NCBI GenBank assembly: GCA_009693255.1
Contig: SHXQ01000003.1
Location: 62,001-126,000, forward strand
DNA length: 64,000 bases
Direction: 5' to 3'
Source: Methylotenera sp.
Lineage (GTDB): Bacteria > Pseudomonadota > Gammaproteobacteria > Burkholderiales > Methylophilaceae
Position numbers and translations under genes: made by a program. This document shows, in pieces, positions 55,300-64,000 of this stretch (its first letter is position 1; each line of letters starts with the position of its first letter). The notes beneath the pieces were generated by a model, which was given only the letters and a program-made list of their open reading frames with translations, was not told the origin of the DNA and searched no databases.

Positions 55300-57123
55300 A
55301 TGCTCTCATGGTTTGAAAATCTATTAAATCCATTTCCTAGCAAAGAAATAGATCCGCCGCCCAATGCGCTGTGGCCATTTGTCTGGGCTTGTACCGGCGG
55401 TTCGCGACTATTTATTCTAGCGATGACGGTATTTACTGCGCTTATTGGTGGTTTCGAAGCCTTGCTATTCGCGGCCATGGGTAAGGTGGTAGATTGGTTG
55501 AGTAAAACCTCACCTGCCTTGTTGTGGAGTACGGAAAAGCATCACTTGTTGCTGTTGGTTACTTTGCTACTTTTAAGCCCCTTACTCATTACCATGCAAA
55601 CGCTGATTAAGCACCAAACGTTGGCGGGTAACTTTCCCATGCGCTTACGCTGGAATTTTCATCGACTGATGCTTAGTCAAAGCATGAGTTTCTACCAAGA
55701 TGAATTTGCTGGTCGGGTGGCGGCAAAGGTCATGCAAACCGCCTTGGCTGTGCGTGATATATGGTTTATCGTGGCGGATATTTTAGTGTTTGTGGTGATT
55801 TATTTTGTAACGATGGTGGCGGTCGTCGGGCATTTTAGTGCCGCGGTGATGCTGCCATTTTTAGTGTGGGTCATTTGTTACATCACCTCATTAAGTTACT
55901 TTGTGCCGCGATTGGCCAAGGTATCGCAAAAACAGGCTGACGCCCGCTCACTAATGACAGGTCGTATCACCGATGCTTATACCAACATTAGTACCGTCAA
56001 GCTGTTCTCACACGCTGGCCGTGAGGCGGGCTATGCAAAATCTGCCATGCATGAATTTTTAGTCACGGTGCACGCCCAAATGCGTTATGTATCGGGTGTG
56101 GAGGTGATGAATCACGTGCTCAATATGCTACTGATTATTACAACCTCCGGGGTGGCTTTATGGTTGTGGACCAAAGGTGGGGTCAGTGTAGGCGGTGTCG
56201 CCGCAGTCACCGCCATGGCGCTGCGTCTTAACGGTATTTCGCACTGGGTGATGTGGGAAATGACCAGTTTATATGAGCAGATTGGTACCGCCCATGATGG
56301 GGTGAATACCTTATCTATTGCCCATCAGATTACCGACAGTGCAGAGGCTAAACCTCTTGTGGTTAGCGCCGGCCATATTCAATTTGAGCAGCTTGATTTT
56401 TCTTACGGCATGTCAAAACCCATATTGCAGGCACTTAACTTAACGATCAGCGCTGGCGAAAAAGTAGGTTTGGTCGGCCGCTCCGGTGCCGGTAAATCCA
56501 CCATCGTTAATTTGTTGCTGCGTTTTTACGATGTAGCGCAGGGACGCGTGCTGATCGATGGGCAAGACATTAAGCAGGTCACGCAAAACAGTTTGCGCAG
56601 CCAAATTGGCATGGTCACCCAAGACACTTCACTGTTGCATCGCAGTGTGCGTGACAATATTTTATATGGTCGCCCGCATGCCACAGAAGCTGACATGATA
56701 AGTGCCGCCCAGCGTGCTGAGGCGCATGACTTTATTATGGGTCTAGCCGATGCCAAGGGGCGCAAGGGTTATGATGCGCATGTTGGCGAGCGCGGTGTCA
56801 AGCTGTCTGGTGGGCAACGCCAGCGCATTGCCATTGCCCGCGTCATGCTAAAAGATGCGCCTATATTATTGTTAGATGAGGCCACCAGCGCTTTGGATTC
56901 TGAGGTAGAGCAGGCCATACAAGCCAGTTTATACAATCTAATGCAAGGTAAAACCGTAGTGGCCATCGCCCATCGTTTATCCACGATTGCCGCCATGGAT
57001 AGGTTGATTGTGTTAGATCAGGGTAATATTGTTGAAGAAGGTAGCCATAAAAAGTTGCTAACTAACAAGGGTTTATATGCGAGTCTTTGGGCGCATCAAA
57101 GTGGTGGATTCTTGGGTGAGTAA
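55300..57123 (+). CDS. ABC exporter, fused permease and ATPase
   Basis: Half-transporter of the MsbA/multidrug type: residues about 30-330 hold six membrane helices (e.g. LFILAMTVFTALIGGFEALLFAAM, LLLLVTLLLLSPLLITMQTLI, FVVIYFVTMVAVVGHFSAAVMLPFLVWVICYITSL), then the ATPase with Walker A GRSGAGKSTIVNLLLRFYD, signature LSGGQRQRIAIARVML, Walker B PILLLDEATSALD and AIAHRLSTI. 607 aa, works as a homodimer or heterodimer. Substrate unknown; its neighbours give no hint. Confidence 0.92.
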   Translation: MLSWFENLLNPFPSKEIDPPPNALWPFVWACTGGSRLFILAMTVFTALIGGFEALLFAAMGKVVDWLSKTSPALLWSTEKHHLLLLVTLLLLSPLLITMQTLIKHQTLAGNFPMRLRWNFHRLMLSQSMSFYQDEFAGRVAAKVMQTALAVRDIWFIVADILVFVVIYFVTMVAVVGHFSAAVMLPFLVWVICYITSLSYFVPRLAKVSQKQADARSLMTGRITDAYTNISTVKLFSHAGREAGYAKSAMHEFLVTVHAQMRYVSGVEVMNHVLNMLLIITTSGVALWLWTKGGVSVGGVAAVTAMALRLNGISHWVMWEMTSLYEQIGTAHDGVNTLSIAHQITDSAEAKPLVVSAGHIQFEQLDFSYGMSKPILQALNLTISAGEKVGLVGRSGAGKSTIVNLLLRFYDVAQGRVLIDGQDIKQVTQNSLRSQIGMVTQDTSLLHRSVRDNILYGRPHATEADMISAAQRAEAHDFIMGLADAKGRKGYDAHVGERGVKLSGGQRQRIAIARVMLKDAPILLLDEATSALDSEVEQAIQASLYNLMQGKTVVAIAHRLSTIAAMDRLIVLDQGNIVEEGSHKKLLTNKGLYASLWAHQSGGFLGE

Positions 57124-57163
57124 AGACGCTAAATTTAAGCTATTGCTGAGTCTAAATGTCGTG

Positions 57164-57712
57164 TTAATAGGCTTTGAGTAGCACAATCACCGCACCGCTA
57201 CCACCATCTTGTTTTTTAGCTTCCGCATAAGCAATCACCTCATCTTTTTGCATTAGCCAACCGCGCAGTTTTTGTTTGAGTATGGGTTCGCGGTTGTGTG
57301 AGCCTAAGCCCTTGCCATGCACAATGCGCGCACAACGCACGCCACGTTTTTTGCAATCGCTAATAAAAGTCGACACATAAAGCCGCGCCTCATCACTGAC
57401 TAAGCCATGCAGGTCTATATTGGCCTGCACCACCCATTTTCCTTTGCGTAATTTACTTAAAATATCTGGCGAGTGGCCATCCCGTAAATACAACATTTCC
57501 TCATCTGTTTCTAGATCGTAGGCGGGGATGTAATAATCTGATAGTGAATCTACCAGCGCTTGTTGCTCATCGCGAATAAATTTCTTGGGAATGGGTTTAG
57601 GTTTTTTTACAGGCAGCACTGCACGGTCGTCATTGGCTAGTGGTCGGACATCTTTAACCGCTTGTGAAAAAATATCAACATCAGATAGATTATCGTTAGT
57701 TGTGACTGCCAT
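57164..57712 (-). CDS. Smr domain protein
   Basis: 182 aa with a C-terminal Smr (small MutS-related) domain: NIDLHGLVSDEARLYVSTFISDCKKRGVRCARIVHGKGLGSHNREPILKQKLRGWL, ending GGSGAVIVLLK. The DLHG and HGKG motifs are those of Smr endonucleases such as SmrA/SmrB (SmrB cleaves mRNA at collided ribosomes in E. coli). The N-terminal region is a family-typical extension. Converges with the ABC exporter gene. Confidence 0.9.
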   Translation of the reverse strand: MAVTTNDNLSDVDIFSQAVKDVRPLANDDRAVLPVKKPKPIPKKFIRDEQQALVDSLSDYYIPAYDLETDEEMLYLRDGHSPDILSKLRKGKWVVQANIDLHGLVSDEARLYVSTFISDCKKRGVRCARIVHGKGLGSHNREPILKQKLRGWLMQKDEVIAYAEAKKQDGGSGAVIVLLKAY

Positions 57713-57762
57713 ATAAATCCCACTTCAACGCCATGCTCTATCCTAGAAAGGGGAGGGAATTG

Positions 57763-58764
<1,002 letters not shown>

Positions 58765-58821
58765 TTAAAGACAACTTAAAAATAGTTAGATATTGTATTA
58801 GCTACTAAGCGACTTTGATAC

Positions 58822-58830
58822 TGCTATAAT
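58822..58830 (+). promoter_or_regulatory. Putative extended -10 promoter of ftsK
   Basis: TGcTATAAT, a perfect extended -10, about 35 bases before the ftsK start. No obvious -35, as expected for extended -10 promoters. Confidence 0.45.
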
Positions 58831-58865
58831 TAAAATTAACTTCAAATCTGTAAGGTTTTACTATC

Positions 58866-61184
58866 TTGTTTTTCAAAAAATCAGCCTCAGTGAACGCACG
58901 ACGCGCCGCCGAAGTGACTAAATCGCAAGCCGTCAGCGCCAAATTGATTAAAGAAGCTTGGTGGCTAGGCTTAGTGCTCACTGGGATTTATATTGCGGTA
59001 ATTCTATTTACTTACCATCGCGACGACCCTTCCTGGTCATATATGGCGGCCGATCATGCTGTGATTTATAATGGTGGCGGTAATGTTGGCGCCTGGCTGT
59101 CTGACATGCTGCTGTATTTATTTGGCTTTTCGGCATGGTGGTGGGTGGTGCTGGCTTTTTATGCCATGTGGCTGGTCTATTTAAAGTTAGAAGTGGTTGA
59201 TGTTAACGAGAAACCCTTTTTACTCTTTAACTTTATCGGTTTTGCCTTATTGTTAATCGCATCATGTGCTTTAGAAGCCGGGCATTTAATTAGCTTGCCT
59301 GCCTCATTACCGATCGACCCTAATGGCGCTGGCGGAATGTTAGGCGTCTCGGTAGACGGTTTGTTGCGTAGCCTATTTGGCTACACCGGCTCTAGTATGC
59401 TGTTGCTGTCGATGTTTGTGGTGGGCTTTAGCTTATTCACTGGTTGGTCTTGGATTATGCTCACCGAGAAGTTTGGCGCAGGCTTAATCGCCAGCTATAC
59501 ATTCATTAAGTATAAATGGCAAGATTGGCGAGATAGAAAAGCCGGTGAAGTGGTTGGATTAGAGCGCGCAGAGTTTGTGCAAATTGAGCGTAAACGGGTA
59601 GGAGCGCGCGAACCAGTCATTATTGCGTCACCAGCACCGGAAATTGCCCAAAGCGCCCGCGTGCAAAAAGAGAAGCAAGCACCACTATTTGAAACCTTGC
59701 CAGATTCTTTGCTGCCGCCTATCCATTTGCTGGATGATCCATCTGGCATCGTTGAATTACCATCCGCCGAGACGCTCGATTTCACCTCGCGTTTGATAGA
59801 GCGCAAGCTGATGGACTTTGGTATTGAGGTCAAGGTCTTAACCGCGCAACCAGGGCCAGTCATTACCCGTTTTGAGTTAGAGCCAGCGGCTGGGGTGAAG
59901 GGCAGTCAAGTGACTAATTTAGTGCGAGACTTGGCACGCGCGTTGTCTGTGGTCAGTGTTCGTGTGGTCGAGACTATTCCGGGTAAAACTTGCATGGGTT
60001 TAGAAATTCCTAACCCTAAACGCCAAATTGTGTATTTGTCTGAAATTATGGGTAGTCAGGCCTACGCCGACGTGCACTCGCCACTTGCCATCTGCTTGGG
60101 CAAAGACATCGCCGGCAAGCCCGCCGTGGCTGACCTAGCAAAAATGCCGCATGTATTGGTGGCAGGGACTACCGGCTCGGGTAAATCGGTGGCAATTAAT
60201 GCGCTGATATTAAGCTTGTTGTATAAGGCCGACACTAGCCAAGTGCGCTTGATTTTAATTGACCCAAAAATGTTAGAACTGTCGGTCTATGAAGGTATTC
60301 CGCATTTGTTAGCACCGGTGGTGACTGATATGCGTCAGGCTTCCAGCGCATTAAACTGGTGTGTTGCAGAGATGGAGAGGCGCTATAAATTAATGTCTAT
60401 GCTAGGCGTACGTAACTTAGCCGGCTACAACCTAAAAATTAGAGAGGCCGAAAAAGCCGGTGAGAAAATACCGCACCCCTTTAGTCTAACGCCAGATGAT
60501 CCTGAGCCCTTAATTGAAATGCCGCTGATTGTGGTGGTGATTGATGAGTTGGCTGACTTAATGATGGTGGTCGGTAAAAAAGTAGAAGAGTTGATTGCCA
60601 GATTGGCACAAAAAGCCCGTGCTTCTGGCATCCATTTGGTATTGGCCACACAACGCCCGTCGGTAGATGTGATTACCGGTTTGATTAAAGCCAATGTGCC
60701 GACGCGTATTTCTTTTCAGGTATCCAGCAAAATTGATTCTCGTACCATACTAGACCAAATGGGCGCTGAAGCCTTGTTAGGTCAAGGCGATATGCTCTAT
60801 ATGCCGCCGGGCACTGGCTACCCGGTGCGGATTCATGGGGCGTTTGTGTCAGACCAAGAAGTGCATAAAGTGGTGAACTATATCAAAGCGCACGGCGAGC
60901 CTAATTATATTGAAGGCATTTTAACCAACGAAGCAGAAGAGGGCGGTGCAGGTTTTTCGGATAATGGCGCTGGGGCGGGTTCAGAGGTTGATCCACTTTA
61001 CGATGAGGCGGTTGGCATTGTTCTCAAAACGCGTAGAGCCAGCATTTCTGGGGTACAGCGTCAATTACGCATAGGCTATAACCGTGCCGCACGCTTAATC
61101 GAAGATATGGAACGCGCTGGTTTGGTGTCTGCTATGCAAAGCAATGGCAACCGCGAAGTGCTCACCCCGCATAATGAGGATTAA
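58866..61184 (+). CDS. ftsK: DNA translocase FtsK
   Basis: Septal DNA pump that coordinates chromosome segregation with division. Four to five N-terminal membrane helices (residues about 30-215), a short linker (about 80 residues, much shorter than in E. coli), the motor with Walker [22 protein letters not shown] and [40 protein letters not shown], and a gamma winged helix ([38 protein letters not shown]) that reads KOPS sites. 772 aa with a TTG start. lolA follows, a conserved ftsK-lolA-rarA order. Confidence 0.96.
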   Translation: MFFKKSASVNARRAAEVTKSQAVSAKLIKEAWWLGLVLTGIYIAVILFTYHRDDPSWSYMAADHAVIYNGGGNVGAWLSDMLLYLFGFSAWWWVVLAFYAMWLVYLKLEVVDVNEKPFLLFNFIGFALLLIASCALEAGHLISLPASLPIDPNGAGGMLGVSVDGLLRSLFGYTGSSMLLLSMFVVGFSLFTGWSWIMLTEKFGAGLIASYTFIKYKWQDWRDRKAGEVVGLERAEFVQIERKRVGAREPVIIASPAPEIAQSARVQKEKQAPLFETLPDSLLPPIHLLDDPSGIVELPSAETLDFTSRLIERKLMDFGIEVKVLTAQPGPVITRFELEPAAGVKGSQVTNLVRDLARALSVVSVRVVETIPGKTCMGLEIPNPKRQIVYLSEIMGSQAYADVHSPLAICLGKDIAGKPAVADLAKMPHVLVAGTTGSGKSVAINALILSLLYKADTSQVRLILIDPKMLELSVYEGIPHLLAPVVTDMRQASSALNWCVAEMERRYKLMSMLGVRNLAGYNLKIREAEKAGEKIPHPFSLTPDDPEPLIEMPLIVVVIDELADLMMVVGKKVEELIARLAQKARASGIHLVLATQRPSVDVITGLIKANVPTRISFQVSSKIDSRTILDQMGAEALLGQGDMLYMPPGTGYPVRIHGAFVSDQEVHKVVNYIKAHGEPNYIEGILTNEAEEGGAGFSDNGAGAGSEVDPLYDEAVGIVLKTRRASISGVQRQLRIGYNRAARLIEDMERAGLVSAMQSNGNREVLTPHNED

Positions 61185-61202
61185 CCGCTATTTTCGCGGT
61201 TA
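61182..61202 (+). terminator. Small hairpin at the ftsK stop codon
   Basis: TAACCGC-tattttc-GCGGTTA, a perfect 7-bp stem that includes the stop codon and lies between ftsK and lolA. No U run follows, so it may only attenuate or protect the mRNA. Confidence 0.3.
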
Positions 61203-61219
61203 TAGACTGCTGTTACAGA

Positions 61220-61852
61220 ATGCCTAAGGTGTACATACCTAACATAAAAGCCTTGATACTAGCCGGTATGCTGGCTATGCCATTATTGGCACAGGCCGAT
61301 GGCATTGCCAGTTTAAAGAAGTTTTACAAAGAAACGCGGACCATGCGCGCTGATTTTTATCAAGTCGTAACCGATAAAAAAGGTCAAAAAATACAAGAGG
61401 TTTATGGTCAAATGCAGTTGCAGCGACCCAACCAATTTAGGTGGGATTATCACAAGCCGTTTGAGCAGCAAATTATCAGCGATGGCACTAGCGTGTGGTT
61501 ATACGACCCTGAGTTAGCGCAAGTCACCGTGCGCGAGTTAAGTAAGGCTTTAGGCGCTAGCCCAGCCGCCTTGTTGGCTGGTGAAGATAGTTTAGAAAAA
61601 AACTTCAAACTCGTCACCGCCTACCGTAAAGGTAATCTGGAATGGGTGAGTACCAATCCAAAAGACGCAGACTCAGGATTCAACAAAATATCTTTAGGGT
61701 TTAAGGGTGAGTATTTACAAGAGATGGACATGATTGATAGCTTTGGCCACCAAACAAAAATAGTCTTTAGCAACTTAGTGCACAACCCTAGCCTAGCCCC
61801 TAAAGCGTTTTTATTTAAACCGCCTAAAGGTGTGGATGTGGTGGGCGAATAA
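61220..61852 (+). CDS. lolA: Outer-membrane lipoprotein carrier protein LolA
   Basis: Periplasmic chaperone shuttling lipoproteins from LolCDE to LolB. Signal peptide of about 26 residues (ALILAGMLAMPLLAQA), then LKKFYKETRTMRADFYQVVTDKKGQKIQEVYGQMQLQRPNQFRWDYHKPFEQQIISDG, typical LolA wording, ending NPSLAPKAFLFKPPKGVDVVGE. 210 aa. Downstream partner rarA is pushed about 1.1 kb away by the relic region. Confidence 0.95.
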   Translation: MPKVYIPNIKALILAGMLAMPLLAQADGIASLKKFYKETRTMRADFYQVVTDKKGQKIQEVYGQMQLQRPNQFRWDYHKPFEQQIISDGTSVWLYDPELAQVTVRELSKALGASPAALLAGEDSLEKNFKLVTAYRKGNLEWVSTNPKDADSGFNKISLGFKGEYLQEMDMIDSFGHQTKIVFSNLVHNPSLAPKAFLFKPPKGVDVVGE

Positions 61853-61930
61853 AGTCTAGGCATAGGTTTTACGTTAAAAATAGCTTAAATATAATTTTTT
61901 CAAAGCCTATCATAGGAAAATTGAAAGTAG

Positions 61931-62192
61931 GGGGAACTTGCATATTTATTTGTAGGCCGCTTTGGCAGCTTGGTGTTAGCTGGTTTAATGTCATTAAGTT
62001 TGCCAATTTCAGCATTCGCTGATACGCTAGATGCGGGTCAAATTTTACGCGACACCAAACCAGCAAACCCCTTGTCGCCGGCGCGTCCGCTAGATCAAAA
62101 CCTAATCCAAGAGCAAGAAAAACCCATTGTGGCACCTAGCCCATCAGATGATGTGAGTGTCACCATCAGTCATTTTACCTTTACGGGCAATG
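61931..62192 (+). pseudogene. Truncated TpsB (ShlB/FhaC-type) secretion pore, N-terminal remnant
   Basis: An open frame reads VGRFGSLVLAGLMSLSLPISAFADTLDAGQILRDTKPANP (signal peptide and mature start), a Pro-rich linker, then VSVTISHFTFTGN, which looks like the first strand of a ShlB-type POTRA domain. TpsB proteins are outer-membrane barrels that export a partner exoprotein. After FTGN the frame enters the start of a FecR-type gene and stops at 62245; the remaining ~450 residues of TpsB are missing. The bona fide start codon is unclear (TTG 61970 is possible). Read as a deletion junction near 62190. Confidence 0.65.
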
Positions 62193-62799
62193 TCTGTAGG
62201 CCTCTGTTTGATTATGTTGCTGGCTTTTACCATGTGCAGCTTTAGCTTGGCTGCCTTGGCCAACGGTACGCTTACGCATTTGTCTGGCAAAGTATCGGTA
62301 CAAAAAGCCGATGGTACCACTGCAGCTGGTGCGGCAGGTGTTCAGGTGGTGGAGAGTGGCACCGTGGTGACCGGTGCTGATGGTTTTGTGCGCATGGAAC
62401 TCACTGATGGCGGCGAAATGGTGATTGGGCCAGATACGCAACTCAGAATTGAAAACTATCATTACAGCAAAGATAAACCAGAAAAGGATAGCTTCATATT
62501 CCGCACCATTAAAGGTGGTTTCCGGTAATGTGCAGGGCAATTTAGACTTTAAAGCTGGTCAGGTTGGTTTTATTCCACCTAACCAGCCACCAATACTACT
62601 GCCACATGATCCGGGTGTTGGTTTTACGCCACCAGCTGTGATTCCAAAATTAGACGAAAAGAAAAAACGGTCTAGTGAGCAAGAGGGCAGTTCATCCGCT
62701 AATAGCGGAGATGCCAATGGTCAGAATAAACAGTCGGATGACCAGAAAGAGCCTGCCAATAGCGCATATAATGGCGGGCAAAACTGCTCGATTCAATAG
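62190..62799 (+). pseudogene. FecR-domain secreted protein, internally deleted and frameshifted
   Basis: From ATG 62190 the frame encodes a signal peptide (LCLIMLLAFTMCSFSLAALA) and the first half of a FecR domain (GTLTHLSGKVSVQKADG ... VVESGTVVTGADGFVRMELTDGGEMVIGPDTQLRIENYHY ... FIFRTIKGGFR) and stops at 62528. In the next frame NLDFKAGQVGFIPPNQPPILLPHDPGVGFTPP and a Ser/Gln/Asn-rich tail continue to 62799. The middle of the FecR domain (about 60 residues) seems to be missing at the join. Such periplasmic FecR-like proteins often accompany two-partner secretion loci. Confidence 0.7.
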
Positions 62800-62955
62800 C
62801 CAACCCTGCCCTAGTTATTCAAGTGATTATCTAGGGTTTTTCTTTACCGACTATCACCATACAAAAAATCTTGCAATGCTATTCTGATGGCTTGCCACCT
62901 GTTAATATGCAGGTAATTAATAATCATGTAGTTGCTATCGCAACCCAAGCACATT

Positions 62956-64000
62956 TTGAATAGTTTATTTCAACCTAATCGCCCAATCGCGCCACTCGCT
63001 GAAAGATTACGCCCCAAAACTTTAGATGAGGTAGTGGGGCAGTCTCATCTTTTAGGTGAAAGTAAGCCACTGCGTTTGGCATTTCAATCCGGAAAATTAC
63101 CTTCTATGATTTTATGGGGCCCGCCAGGCGTAGGTAAAACTACCTTGGCACGCTTAATTGCCAATACGGCAGATGCTGATTTTATTCCACTGTCTGCCGT
63201 ATTATCTGGCATTAAAGACATTCGCGACGCGGTAGAGCGTGCCGAACTCACCTTGCAACAACATGGCCGTAAAACTATATTATTTGTGGATGAGGTGCAT
63301 CGCTTCAATAAAGGCCAGCAAGATGCATTTTTACCTTTTGTTGAAAGTGGACTCATTACCTTTATTGGTGCAACCACTGAAAACCCTTCCTTTGAAGTCA
63401 ATAGTGCCTTATTAAGTCGTTCGCAGGTGTTTGTATTGAATGCATTATCTGAGCCAGAGTTAGGCTTATTACTGCAGCGTGCACAGGATTTGGTAGCGAC
63501 AAATATCAGTATGGCGGATGAAGTGCGTGAACAAGTTATTGCTTATGCAGATGGCGATGCCAGACGCTTACTTAATTTTGTTGAAGGTTTGTTTAATGCG
63601 GCCGAAGGTGCGGCAGTTAATGAAATTGATGAGGCGTTTTTACAAACCACGATGGCCAGTAAGCTGAGGCGTTTTGATAAAGGTGGTGAAGCCTTTTATG
63701 ACCAAATTTCAGCGCTACATAAATCGGTGCGTGGCTCAAACCCTGATGCAGCGTTATATTGGTTTTTACGCATGATAGATGGTGGGGTAGACCCATTGTA
63801 CTTAGGGCGGCGCATTGTGCGCATGGCGATTGAAGACGTGGGTTTGGCTGACCCGCGAGCGCAAAGTATGGCACTTGAAGCTTGCCAAATTTTTGAACGA
63901 TTAGGCTCGCCAGAAGGGGAGTTAGCGCTGTCTAATGCGGTGATTTATTTAGCGGTGGCAGCTAAAAGTAATGCGTCTTATCACGCCTATAACCAAGCTA
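62956..64000 (+). CDS. rarA: Replication-associated recombination protein RarA (MgsA), 3' end beyond window
   Basis: AAA+ ATPase acting at stalled replication forks; not in the ORF track because no stop lies in the window. Starts at TTG 62956: NSLFQPNRPIAPLAERLRPKTLDEVVGQSHLLGE. Walker A LWGPPGVGKTTLARLIA, Walker B ILFVDEVHRFNKGQQDAFLP, sensor IGATTENPSFEVNSALLSRSQVF and the C-terminal MIDGGVDPLYLGRRIVRMAIEDVGLADPRA are clear. 348 codons are seen of the usual ~430-440. An upstream in-frame TTG (62932) is a less likely start. The 156 bases before it hold nothing recognisable. Confidence 0.95.
   Translation, partial: MNSLFQPNRPIAPLAERLRPKTLDEVVGQSHLLGESKPLRLAFQSGKLPSMILWGPPGVGKTTLARLIANTADADFIPLSAVLSGIKDIRDAVERAELTLQQHGRKTILFVDEVHRFNKGQQDAFLPFVESGLITFIGATTENPSFEVNSALLSRSQVFVLNALSEPELGLLLQRAQDLVATNISMADEVREQVIAYADGDARRLLNFVEGLFNAAEGAAVNEIDEAFLQTTMASKLRRFDKGGEAFYDQISALHKSVRGSNPDAALYWFLRMIDGGVDPLYLGRRIVRMAIEDVGLADPRAQSMALEACQIFERLGSPEGELALSNAVIYLAVAAKSNASYHAYNQA

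Overview
The window is about 64 kb of chromosome from a betaproteobacterium, most probably a methylotroph of the Methylophilales/Methylophilaceae (Methylotenera-like). Three things point there. Runs such as hfq-hflX-hflK-hflC-DUF2065-hisZ-purA, ffs-dnaX-ybaB-recR and bamD/rluD-pgeF are typical of betaproteobacteria. An operon directly behind purA (DmrB/AfpA flavoprotein, dihydropteroate-synthase-like protein, DUF447 protein, MfnB-like synthase) is the bacterial tetrahydromethanopterin/methylofuran type found in formaldehyde-oxidising methylotrophs. An fhs gene (formate-tetrahydrofolate ligase) is also present. The genus is inferred, not proven.

Layout. 1-9.7 kb: rlmN (5' end cut off by the window), rodZ, ispG, hisS, two peptide-type ABC ATPases, yfgM, bamB, der. 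9.7-16.5 kb: a frameshifted M48 peptidase, bamD diverging from rluD-pgeF, a ZIP transporter, rimO and a small unknown gene. 16.6-24.5 kb: gltX, then the hfq to purA block. 24.5-27.7 kb: the C1-cofactor operon. 27.9-31.8 kb: ompA-type porin, mtaD, ubiG, gph. 31.8-42.6 kb, mainly minus strand: recR, ybaB, dnaX, 4.5S RNA, a YgjP-like metalloprotease, a 7Fe ferredoxin, and a sulfate-assimilation cluster (cysN, cysD, cysH, DUF934, cysI, TauE/SafE exporter) diverging from a CysB-type regulator. 42.8-61.9 kb: a DUF302 lipoprotein, fhs, yigZ, an AI-2E-type membrane protein, hemD-like, rmuC, moaD, moaE, a Lon-like protease, hslR, hpt, ispD, ispF, an ABC exporter, smr, trxB, ftsK, lolA. The right edge holds two-partner-secretion and FecR relics, then the start of rarA, which is absent from the ORF track because it runs off the window.

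How it works together: nearly all intact genes are housekeeping (isoprenoids: ispG/ispD/ispF; envelope: bamB/bamD/lolA/rodZ/ompA; translation and RNA; sulfur and C1 metabolism). I found no tRNA, rRNA, CRISPR array, prophage or insertion sequence. The most informative signal is in the gaps. There are short decayed remnants that I read as a type IV pilus protein (PilF), an HD-GYP phosphodiesterase, a GGDEF diguanylate cyclase, a TpsB secretion pore and a FecR-domain protein, plus the frameshifted M48 peptidase. Most of these belong to surface attachment, c-di-GMP signalling or secretion, so the window looks like a genome losing a sessile lifestyle. These relic calls come from motif reading by eye and should be tested by alignment.
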